From assembly GCA_902702965.1 (NCBI GenBank), contig CACRXP010000010.1:2077962-2141961 (forward strand): 64,000 nucleotides of DNA, given 5' to 3'. This document shows, in pieces, positions 25,801 through 37,800 of this stretch (positions within the stretch are counted from its first letter, which is position 1; each line of letters begins with the position of its first letter). The notes beneath the pieces are model-generated. The model had not been told where the DNA came from. It did not search any database and saw only the letters and a program-made list of their open reading frames with translations. A program made the translations under genes and the position numbers. The DNA is from Spirometra erinaceieuropaei. Its lineage: Eukaryota; Platyhelminthes; Cestoda; Diphyllobothriidea; Diphyllobothriidae.

Positions 25801-28800
25801 CAAAGCATTAACATATCGCGTCTTCGAATACAGAATATGAAGTCAATGAGTTTGCTACCTACTAAGTAAAAGAAAGCGTATTTTGTGCAGGTCTCAGTAA
25901 CGGCTAGTTGAATTCCTGAGGAAATAAGAAACCAACGTGAAACATTTATCGTACTTGAGTAGCAATTAATCACTGAGTACGGCTTCTCCGGGCAGTCGAG
26001 AAGACTTGCATTCAAAAGCCAACACCCTGGCGTGTCTGAAGCATCACGTGACTACGTCGCAAGCTACTCAATATTACAGTCTCACTTAAGTAATCTTTCC
26101 AAAGCGAGAACGTCTCTCAGAATTTCAGTTAATGTTTCTTTTCATTCCCTGAGACTGCCGAACTGCCACCTGGCAAGATTATATTATAGACTCCTAGTCT
26201 GGTTAGTTGTACACATATCGATGCGTCATTCTTCTCGACTGACAAAATGAGCCTATAACAACCCGAAGGAATGTTCATTTCGCACAGTCTAATAAGCCTT
26301 TTGTGCAATAAATTGCTGGTTCAACAAATAAGAAACCAGAAACGAAGTGCCATTAGTAAATTGCAGAGTTAAAGTATTTTACATTGTAATTTGTGGAATA
26401 ATAGGATGTTTTCGCTCAGAACAGCAAGCTTCCTGCCCACTCTGAATAGATAAGAACTTAAAGCGCCTCCGCAATATATGCATCGCGTCTGCGCGTATTC
26501 ATAAATATTTCCTTGTTTGTTGCAAATTAAACTATGCCGACGTTTAAACTAAAACGTTCCGTTAATAATAATAAAACCTAGATTTTATTTCTTAGTTCAA
26601 TAAAAGCAACATCTTGCGAGATCCACAAAATGTCCAAATTTCTGGTTTGCTGGAAAAAAATGTGATGGTGTACCAACGCTGTATGAAATATTGATTTGAA
26701 TAATGCAAAGATTTAAAAGAGTCAAAAAATTACCGTTTATATCCACCTTGCTCATTATGAGTTTCATCTGGACAGGCGAATAATTCTGACACGCCAGATT
26801 GAGGATTTTGGTAAATTCCTCTTTGCTGATGCTTCCATTACCATCCGCATCAAAGCAGTTGAAAATTTCTCGTAATTCTAAAAAAAGTTAAGAAAAAAAT
26901 AAATTCTTCTCTGCCTAAAGAGTATAATTGCGCGTATTAGCGCAACGAAAGACAGTCCGCAACTAAAATACTCGACAGCACAGCGACAGGACGATTTGTT
27001 CCTAGACTTGACCTATGGGTCGACAAAATGTATTTGCACTGAGATATTTTTTCCTGTTTCCTGATGTCTTTCGAATGAGTCTACATGCACTTAATCTCCT
27101 GACGAGTAATCACGGCCAAAAGTTCTTGACAGCACTGATAATGGCGCGCAGCCAGCGTCGGGTTTGGCACAACCGTGAGGCCTTTGGCTGACTTCCTCTG
27201 TATTTGTGCCAAGCTGCAAACCAGAGAATTAAAAAAACTTTGGTTAGCATTACCGACAAAGAAAAGGGAGACGGGAATGGTCATTTCTGTCTTACTGGCC
27301 AACCATGTCCAACCCTGCGGTGCGGAACACCTGGAGCTCGATCCCGCGATCTGTCAGTTGGAAGTCCAACACACTTAGCTACTGAGCCACGGGGTCCTTG
27401 TTCTGTCGGCGCGATTGCTTAGCCTCCATCAACCATTGCATGTGCCCGATTGTAACCGATAGGACAACAAGCCCCGTGGCTCAGTGTCTAGGGGGCGTTG
27501 GACTTCTAACCAGCAGTTCGACGCATCGAGCCCTGGGTGTTTCACATCTCAGAGTTGGGCATGACTAGCTCCCTTGTCTTTGTCGGTAATGCTATTTTGC
27601 CTGTGTACCGTTGGCGGAGCTCGAGGGAGAGTGAGAGCCCAAAGACAGAACAGTACGAGTGAGTTCCGTAGCGCGATACGTGAGTGCCCATCTAACATTA
27701 ATACAGTTATTTCCGTTTTCCTCGCGTCGAAATATTTTAAAGTCAAAGTACACTGTTTCACTGGATAATAAACGGCCATGTGTTCGAAGCCCTGCCATTT
27801 TGAAATTTCGTTTATCTTAGCACACAGAGGGGGTTTCTGGTGTCTAGAAAAGTCACTCAAAATTCTAATCTGAAGCACTTTTACCCAGACACGGCATCTT
27901 TTCACGTTTATTTGACAGCAGTAATTTTAATCCATTTTTCGCAAACCGAAAAGCAACGAACTTACATTTAATATTTATTTTAAAACAATAACAGAAAGAC
28001 TCGCAAGATCGCGTTACGGAGCTCAGTCGTTTTATTGTGCCTTAGGGCTCTCCCTCTCGAACCTCACCTGTAGCCGCATAGCGGTGCATAATGTGGCAGA
28101 ATGACGTTACCGACAAAGACAAGGGAGACTGGAATGGCCGTTTCTGGATACCTAACCGTCGCCAGCCATCCATGCCCAATCATGAGGTATGGAACCCCGG
28201 GTATGGTTGGTCGATGATCGCTAACAGACCAGAAAGGGTCATTCTAGCATCCATTTTCTATGTAGATTATAGTATTCTGCCTTTAAGAATATGCTTAATT
28301 TACAGCACTACTGTTCTCAAGGCCCTAACCGGGTAAAATGTGCGGTCCTTTCCCCTAGATTATGGCAGTTTACCAAGATTATTGAAGATTTGTAAATGGT
28401 GGATAACTTTTTTCGAATGTTCAAAAAGCATTAATTAGTCATAACATTGTATTCACCGAATGACATCTGACCAGAATAGTATGTGGTAATTATGTGGTAA
28501 ATGTTCTCGCAGAAAACTTGAAGAGGAGTGTTTCAACCGTAAAATGTTATTTTTCCTTAGGTTGGTATCATAGGTGTTTCGGCGCATAAAACAATGAGGA
28601 CGACATCAGATTAAACTCCAGTTGCCAAAAATATTCTGCCGTATCAACCAATTAAGAAGTATTTCCTTGTTTCTTGTCTGACTGTTAAAGGATACTCACG
28701 GAGGTTTGAAGGATATGGGTAAATGCTCCGAGGAGTTAGTCGTTAGAAATAAATAGTACTCACTCCAGATAATAACAAGATTCTTACTGGAGAAGAGGGT

Positions 28801-31800
28801 AGTATTTAAAAGTGTCACTTAAACTTCGCAAGTGAGATGAAAAATCAGGATATCTGCCTAGATAATCTTCAAACGGAAAACAAGTTCTGTATTTCAATCC
28901 CCTTGTCTCATTCCGTATCGAGGTAGTATACAAGAGTACCAAATCTGAATTCACTCGTTGTTCTGGTAGTTCGATGACAAGGTGATTCCCCTTTTATGGC
29001 TGCTTAAGCCGTACAAGGTAGGGGTGTGATACAGTCATCAATGATGCAGTGAGAGGTGGCCGAGCAACTAACGCCTCATCTGCAGCGAGTGCGTCAAAGA
29101 GGAAAACGATCATTTTCACCGTGAATAGAAAATACTTGAATTGTCATGGTCATTGGTTCTGAGATGCGGGATTTTTTTCTTTGTATAGATTAATGAGTAT
29201 TAATAACAACAGTCCCCATAAGTGGAGTGATTTTATGTGCATATGACAATGCAAAATTGCCCAACCATCAAAAGCCGCACATTTTTTCTGCTAGTAGTCA
29301 TTTCCTTGGTTTCTCAGTGGCATTTTTCAAGAAAAAAATGCAAGCTCAGCGACACTTCTCTAGGTGTTAATGCAAGAATTAGAGCTTTTTCAAAGCGTCC
29401 AAGGAGTGTTTGATTGAGAAAAAATAAGAAGGTCGGACGGCAACACTGCGTTTTTTGCATCCTGGCCGCGTTAGCCTCGAAGACGAAAACCGAGGTGAAT
29501 GGGTCGCCTCATCCCTCCTTTCGTAATCCCGCGCACACCAACTGCTTGGGCGTTTCCCCAAAAGGCCGGTAGAAGGTGAGCGCTTGCATCTTCAAACCGA
29601 GCGCCCGACACAAAGTCATAAGCTTCGTTTGGTCTGCGCACCCAACTTTGTGCTTAAAGTCATTCCGCAGGTGCTTGGCGGCCTCTCACGGGACTTTCTT
29701 GGATGCCATTTAGATATTGTTCCAGTTTCACTTTGTTTAAGATAAATAACGACCTTGGCGACATGCCGTTGCGGATATGGTCAGACAGTGATAGTTTGAG
29801 TGGCGTTCATTCAACGGAGACAGTCATATGAATCGTCTTTGTAAGGCAATAAAATAAAGTCAAAAGAAACCTATGCACGAATAATTGCATCGCCTAAATG
29901 TTCATGAAGTTGGGAGTTAACATAAGAAGGGCCGACTGCAAAGTTTAACCGGACGAAACTGTGGGTTTGGGTGATTGAAAATGGCTAACTACCGTAGAGT
30001 GGAGCCTCATGAATGAAGGTTTTAGTACCACCGATACCCTCGACTACTTAAATCAAACGGAACTAAAAAGTCTCATTTTACCGTCCGTTTGCGCCTTGTG
30101 AATGCATGCATCTAAGAGACACCGTGTAGTGTTCTGATCGCAAATGATAAGGCATAATTATTTTTCAGGTTCATTTCTCTGATATATAGTTTTAATCCGA
30201 AAAAAAGGCTTCAAACCACCTAGTATCATGAACATCGAAATATTCTGACTGTAAGGTGGGTTGAAATGGTGAATTGTGAAACTTCTTTAAACAAAACGTA
30301 CGCACATGCATGCTTCTCAAATCTGCGTTTTTTTACTCGGGATGACCTGGTTCGTTAAAAAATATTCCTTCGTATTTCCTCGAAAAGCTGTGTTTACAAA
30401 AACGGCAAGAGGAATGCGGTATTTTATGCATTTTGTAAGAAACTCAGTAAATACGGTCGCAAGACGTTTAAAGAACAAAACGATTTGGTTTGAGCAAAAT
30501 ACCTGCTTATCGATGAAATTCGAGTGAAAAAAACGAACGACACAGGTTAACCAAAGGTTTTGCACTTTTATTTCGTATGCCTTTGCGTTCACATTCTTGT
30601 TCGACGAAATTAGTAGGAACCAAGCTTATCAAAATATCACCATCTGCATGTATATTTACTTGGATTGAATATTTGGAAAATTCATACCTCTTGCCTTGTT
30701 GCAATGGGCTTTCGAATTTTAGTCCAAATTCCCTGGTTTTCCTTATCAGCGATGTGCGTCACTGAAAATGTCGCATTGATACTGCCGGTTGTAGATAAAC
30801 TTGCCAACTGAGACAACCATTATTGGCATCTCAGTAATCGACACTCGGAAGAATGCTCAGATAACCTGGGATCGAAAGAGCAGTCTCAGCCCACTGAGTA
30901 TTCTGCGTGTCAGTTAGTATTCCCCGTGGTTGTTGCACTACCATCGGCGGTCTTATATTAGTACTTGAGCGTAAAACATCACCGGCGTGTTTCACATCGG
31001 AAGAGGTGCGAAAATTTTCATTCCAAATTAACACAAGGAATTTTTATGGTCTTTCAAAATACTGACAACGTCTACTCATATTTCCAGAACAGGAGAGATC
31101 AAACAAGTACAAGAAACTTGGGAATGAATGTTGGAGGCTCATCCATTCCACCCTCATAATTCACATTATTGAGAGATTCGTCCGATTGTTTCTGCTTTGA
31201 TCCTTTTCGCGTAAAGCGAGTGCAAACAGCTGTTTATGAGGCGGGTCCTTTCAAATCCGAAGACACCAAAAGTTATACACTACTGATACTGCTTAATAAT
31301 GAATTATGAGTCAAGACATAGGTTGCAGAAATTAGGCAGAGTATGGTTGACGTCTTCAAGAGCCTACTAAGAAGCAGGCCTCAGTAAAGCTCTTGGCGGA
31401 GTGCCAAATCACATTCGTGTGAAACAGCATGAAGTTTCTCAAAATGCAAGATGAAGTCGTTAGTTGAGTTAGTGCGCAGTAATGAGGATCACTAAAAAGT
31501 GATTATGTTGAAAGCAAGAACTATGTCTATTTTACCAAAACCACAGTTGAACATAAACTTTTGTGTTTGATTAGTTCAACAAAAGGCTCGCATTATTGGA
31601 CTTCGTGATTTTTTCCAGTTTTTTGATAATAATAGATCCGAAGGCCGCTAAACAAATTTCAAAAACGCATGTGTTCTGAAAAATACTGAAGATTGTGTTC
31701 CAAAATAGCGGAAGCGTCCTCCAAAGTAAGATCATATTAAGAGAAACCATATTTTGAGGCGTTTCTATCATCATGAGCTTTTTAACTATTCACAGTGATA

Positions 31801-34800
31801 TGAATTCTAGGCTCTAAAATGGCGTCTGCTAAAATATTAACATAATCTTTCCTAATATAAAAAATCATGACATGACGCTTTTCGTTGGTTACACATGACA
31901 ACTGATGTATTGGTATGAAGTTCCATAAACCAATAAGAACTTACTGTTTATTTTCGCATATACCGTTATAAAATAAAATATTAAATGAAAAACCACACCA
32001 TGAGGCATTTGAAGTCAATTGCATAGAAGCTGGAAACTAGAAGCTTGAAAACTTGTAAAATGTTCATTAAAATGTCAAAGTGTGAATTTAAAAATCAAAA
32101 CAATAACTTGCCATTCAATTGCATGTGGGTGAGCTTGTGAGCGGCCTGGAAAAAAAGATGTATTTTTATTAACATATGATGCCATTCTGCGCAAAAGATA
32201 CTGAGAAATTTTTTAAGCAGTTAGGTTCACAGTGTTGCGCTTTCCCGTTAGGTACGTTAACTAGACACTCTCCATTGTCGATTGGCCAAGTAGCGTTAAT
32301 ACGAAACCATCACTGTGGACAGAGTGATTGTTTTATTAAATCCCCCCATCGCACTCGGCGATCTAGCGACGAGAAATTTTGAGAAGCAGCGCGTCGACAT
32401 CAAATGCAGTTTCTTTTCTGTTATAGTTTGTTCTGTCAACATGAAAGGATTTGTTCATGTCGGATTAGTTCCTCATGACACAAAACTGAACCAGCATCGT
32501 CATCTGCAGGTGGTGAAGCGATTATAAGAGGCAGTAGTAAAAGACAATTAGGATTCGTTGATCGAGGGACTGACTGCTTCGTCATGACAACATGTCCACT
32601 CACACAATCTTTAAAATCAACCAGTTGCTGGCAATAATCAATAAGTCAACGGTTGCTGGCTCTCTTTAATTGCCCAATCCTGTACCTTACAACGTTCTAT
32701 TAAAATCAATGGAGAAAAATATACAGCAAAGCATTTTCAGAACGTAGAGGAGGTTACGAAAAAATCGTTGACGGTACCTAATAGCATTAATTCAAAAAAA
32801 TATAAAAATGTTTTGAACGATAGAAACTCCGTTGGAACAAGTGAAAACCTTCCAATAGACAGGATTTCAAAATGTTATCCTATGTAAAGAATTTTAACAA
32901 ATAATTCTCGTTTCCGAGTACTCTAAGTATTAAAAATTGCCGATAGGTTTTGATACGAAGCAGTCTTAGACCGCCCAATTTTGCCTCTTTCAGAGCGAAT
33001 TTGTTGTTTAATTTGAGCGCCGGCAAGAAAATTCATCTTTAACTAAAAACGTGCTCTGGCTTAAAATAAATTCATCAATTATGGGCTTAGGATCGCCCTA
33101 AGTGAAATATTGCGAAACCCTGATTATGGGTTTACGATAGGACATACGTAAGAATTTATACTACACAAAATAAGGCGAAAGGGAAGGTAACCTGGTATTG
33201 GGCTTTACGATATGTCCAAGCGTTTTACACCAAGGAGTGTGAATTCAACGCCTTATAAATGTTCAGAATGCAGACGGATGACCAGAGGCTCGTTTAAAAC
33301 AGCTTTAGTTTCATTTTTCATGGCCTTTGCCTAATACACATCCGCAATCATCGGGCACCGTTTGGGTTTTATGCATTCATGAGGAGGGAATCGGTGGTCT
33401 AAAGGAACTGCATAATAAGAAATATTCAGCTAAGTGGGAGTTATAGCATCAACTATCGAAATGTCTGCAGCGTGTACTTGGGATGTCCCTTCTTTGGAAA
33501 AGTTCGCAAATCGTTTTAGATCCAAGCCCCAATATAAGTGTATAATTTGCCGTTACATGCCACATTAGGTGGGCTAACCCATGAAAGACCAACCGAAATT
33601 CCACAATGTATTTTGTTTCGAGAAGATTACTTAAGATAGGTTGAACAACTAATCGTCATGCAGCGTAATTCTATAAAACTTCGGTTATCACAGGATGTCG
33701 GATTTCGGAAGGACTTCATTTCGGCTGCACGCAAAAACTATATTCTGTAAAAAATGACCCCTTGATTAGTATGAATTTTTCTCATTGATTTTAAATGCCC
33801 ATGAAAATTCAATTATATTTCATGGAAAACACGCATAAAAATATCCGTTGTTTTTTTCTTTCGGTAGAAAATTATATCTATTTTTAAATCTATACTCGAC
33901 AAAAGGGTATAATTTGCGTTCCTAAAACTTCTCTAATTCCCTAATAATTTTTAATCCGACCTGCAGTTACACTTGCTTTCACGGTTTCCAAACTACAGCC
34001 TTATATTTTCCGCGTACGGAAAACCATACATTTTTCTAGGTTATCAAGAGGAGATCATATGGGGTTAAGCAGTGGATTTGAGCCGTATTGTTAACTTTAC
34101 AAGTCATGCTGGTAAATACAGAGACATGAAATTCCATGAACGGCCATTTCATGATATAAAAAAGTCCCACAATTAAAACCTTTTCTGAAACCGAATTATA
34201 CTCTTCTTTTGGGTATACAATTGGAAAACGACGTTATTTTCTGCTAAATCAACAATGTTGTAAACATTTAAATGCCCGTTGGCCATGAAATATAATTGAT
34301 TATTAAGGTCATCGAAAATCGATGAGAAAAATGCATGTCACATAATTAGCCATTTTCTACAGAGTACTGTCTTTGCATGAAACCGGAAAGAAGTTCATGC
34401 GACAACCGGAATTTCGGTTGACATTTTATGCGAAAGCTCACCTACTGTACACATGGACAATTTCACGTCTTAAAATGTCCGCATATTTTCCAAAACCAAG
34501 AAAACCGCGCACATTATTGAGCTATGTAGAAGCTCCGTTACTTTTATTTTATATGTTTCAATCCAGAGCATTGTTCTTGTTCGGTTTTTATTGCAATGAG
34601 ATGTGGCGCAATAAAAGTCTTTTGACAAAATCGTCAATAAAGGAGACCGGACTACATAAACATATAAATGTCGGACATTTGACGATTTAAATGGGGGGGT
34701 ACTATGTATGCAGCGTTAAAAATCAGCAAAAACTGGGGTTTCCTAAAAGATGTGAGGAAATTGCCCATTACTTCAAAACTATATTTAGATATTGAGTGCG

Positions 34801-37800
34801 ATCGAGGAACTTTTATCACCCAGCTTTTACTAATATTTTCAATGAATCACAAGGCTCCTTTGAAGCTCAAAAATCTGCTTACGCATTCTTCCGTAGTCAA
34901 ACTACGCCTACGGAACGGTCACAAAAAACAGTGCCTAAATAAATCCGAAATAGGGAGGGTGGTTTTATGTCCCGCTTTAATCGTATAGAAACCGTCCATA
35001 TCTTAAGAAGTCGACACAGAAAAAAGACTTTAATAAAGGAGTTTTGAACATTTAGAGGATGTTTATTTTCGATAAAATTGATCTAATCGACTAATTATTG
35101 ACCGAGAAGAGACGAGTCAATATTTTGAAGTCAGTTCGATCTGTAAGCAAAGATAACTGTCTATTGTGTAAATCTGTGCAGATAAGCATTTAAATGTCAT
35201 CTGAAAAAACTGGTAAACTGAAAAGAGGTGTAGCTTTCTGCGTCGCGGCGCGTTCGAGTTAGTGATTCGAATCTTCTGGGCGAACTGTTACGAGGTCGGT
35301 TGCGTCATGGCCACTGACATTGTGTGTAATTATATGTACACACATTTGGGGTGTGGCTTAAAATTGCGAATTCGGGAATGTCCAGTATTGCGTCTAGTGT
35401 TGATGCCTGTTTTTTTTGCCAATAATAGTTTAAAAGCACACTTATTGCAAAACAGTATAAAATCACTTATCAACTTGGAATCCTGGATAATTTTAAATTT
35501 AGAGATTGAAACTTTATTTTTATTACGCAGGCTTTAAAATATCTCATAAATCGAAATTTAAACAGCTGTTTTCCTGGTTTTATATTTGAATTTGTGTTCT
35601 TCCCCTAAACACACAGGACAGTTGTCGGAAAAATGCTTATACCGTCCTGCTAGGACCAGGTACTTTCGGCTGCGACGGCTGAGTAGGGCTGAACCCCTTA
35701 GGCACATTATACCATAGATGCCTCGTCTACACAATGGAATTACTTTTGACTGCACAAAATCGTCTGTGCGCAGCATCTTTGGCTGGTTTCCACTTCGGTG
35801 TAGAGTTGTTTCTAACAAATGTTTGCTGAAATGCTTCAGATAACCGCTAAGACTTTGCGACACAATTTTTCAATCTCACTGAACAGTGTCTGGTGCATTT
35901 CTGTCCGGATTGGTTAAGACATCACAAATGAGAAGTTTAAAAGAAAAATTATTTTTATGCTTCCTTTTAAAAATATAACTGGGTAAGAATTAGAGGAAAT
36001 TACCATTTTTCATGCTTTTACTTAGAGCTTGCAAATTGTGTCTTCTATTTAATTATTCTACTTTCTGCTGAAATCACTTACGTTTTTTATTGTCATCACG
36101 GGTATTTTATTACTTGGCGCTGTCAATGTTCACTGTAAAACTTCCTGTGAACGACCCTATGCAGGGCTTCAGGGCGCAGTAGAACGGTTGTGTTTCATGT
36201 CGTGATGCAGTCAGTATATGATCTCATCCACTCTGCCCCTGAAGGGCGTCAGCCTAGACTCAGTGCAGGGCTGTATCACACTTCTGGGTCTCAAGATTTG
36301 TAAGCTTCTGCTATTCCATTATTCAGCAAACCGTGGCTCTTGCAGCCTAGTGTGCACTGGCAGCCCTCTGGTGCCCGGTTCCCTGTCGGTAAATGCGTTT
36401 GCATTCCTGCTGTGGGTACGGGTCGTGTGCATGTTTGTACACTCCTCCTTTTCCCCCTTTTTTGACCGTTTGATGTTTTTGGTTAAAATTCTGATCGAGT
36501 GTTTTTTGTGCACCAGGGAGTGTGGTGTTACGCCTAGGTGCAGGTCCAGTCGTGCCAATCGCCTGTACTCTCTCCCGTCTGCGGTCTTCTTGACTATGTC
36601 TTGACACCAAACCCAGGTGGCGGTGGTGGTGGTGGTGGTGGCGGTGGTGGTGGTGGTGGTGGTGGCGGTGGTGGTGGTGGTGGAGGAGGGGAAGGAGGAG
36701 GAGGAGGAGGAGGAGGAGGAGAGAGTGCGGTACATGCTGTAAAAGCCTACTGTTACTGCAAACTAATTGGCGTAGAAGTCACCATGCCTGCTCTCCTCTT
36801 GGTGAGGAGTACTTGGTGAACATTGTCGGCAACGACGGTCGAAATGTCATATCGTCTAATCGGCATGAGAAGATACACAAGTCTGTGTCACGACATTGGG
36901 GAAGTGTACAAATAGACAAACCTTTTTGACAAATCGCCATACTATGATGCAACTTCAGTCGATTGCAATAAATGTCTGCATATCGATCACTTACCGTCCA
37001 GGCCTCCAGTACAGGGGGTAGATCTGGTCATAGCATCACAATATGCTAACCAGGCACTAACTAACTTCCTATGCAATCTTCTTAGTGATCTTAAGATCTC
37101 CTAGGTGAGTCCACACTTTCCCTTGGCATCCTCTGACGCAGTCATGTGAACTTATTCGGAAGGACTGGATGCACTCACAGAAAGAAGGCATTTTCTGACA
37201 CATATTCTGCAGTCAATCTCAATCACATGCTCGGAAAAGATAACACAACAATGTCATGTAAATAGGGTCAAGTATTCGAAAGGGCAAAGCTATCCTACAA
37301 CTACGACAGTAAAAAGCTCACGCAGTCGCCCAAGATGGTTGTACTTGGCGTGATAACGCACGACCCCACACATTTTCAAGTCATAAATTGTCCCTATTCC
37401 TTCACTAATGATGAAGTTTGATTTAGAAATAAGGCGTAAATTTGTTTTATCAACACTGCCACAGTAAATAATTTCATGTTTCCTGCCGCCCGCAGGGACA
37501 ACTGCCATCAGGTGCAAAACAAACGCTGAATATGCTGGAGGAGATCGTTGCGTTTACTGACTCACTGCAAAGAAATCTTCCCTTCATATGTCAACTTCTC
37601 GAAAGCGCTTGCCTTTGGTTCGATCTTGATCGAGCAAAGGTAAACGTTATCTGCACACATATTTTTGTAACTTATCGTGAAAAAAGATTAGAATAGAAAT
37701 GATTTGCGTTTAACTTAAGTATAATTCGCAAAACCCAGACTATGTTGACGAATGGGCGGTTTCCGCAGATACACTATGGTGCTTGCTATCTATCTTAATT

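Larger units (their letters stand above)
28340..33560. other. Intronic, one small broken frame, otherwise nothing recognised
   Basis: AT-rich intron sequence around exon 2 (32112-32145). The only GC-richer island (29400-29710) holds the broken frame listed separately. Confidence 0.5.

Noticed and set aside
36319..36735. 138-codon minus-strand frame rich in Ser, Thr and Ala
   Set aside because: Produced by the GGT/GGA microsatellite read in reverse.
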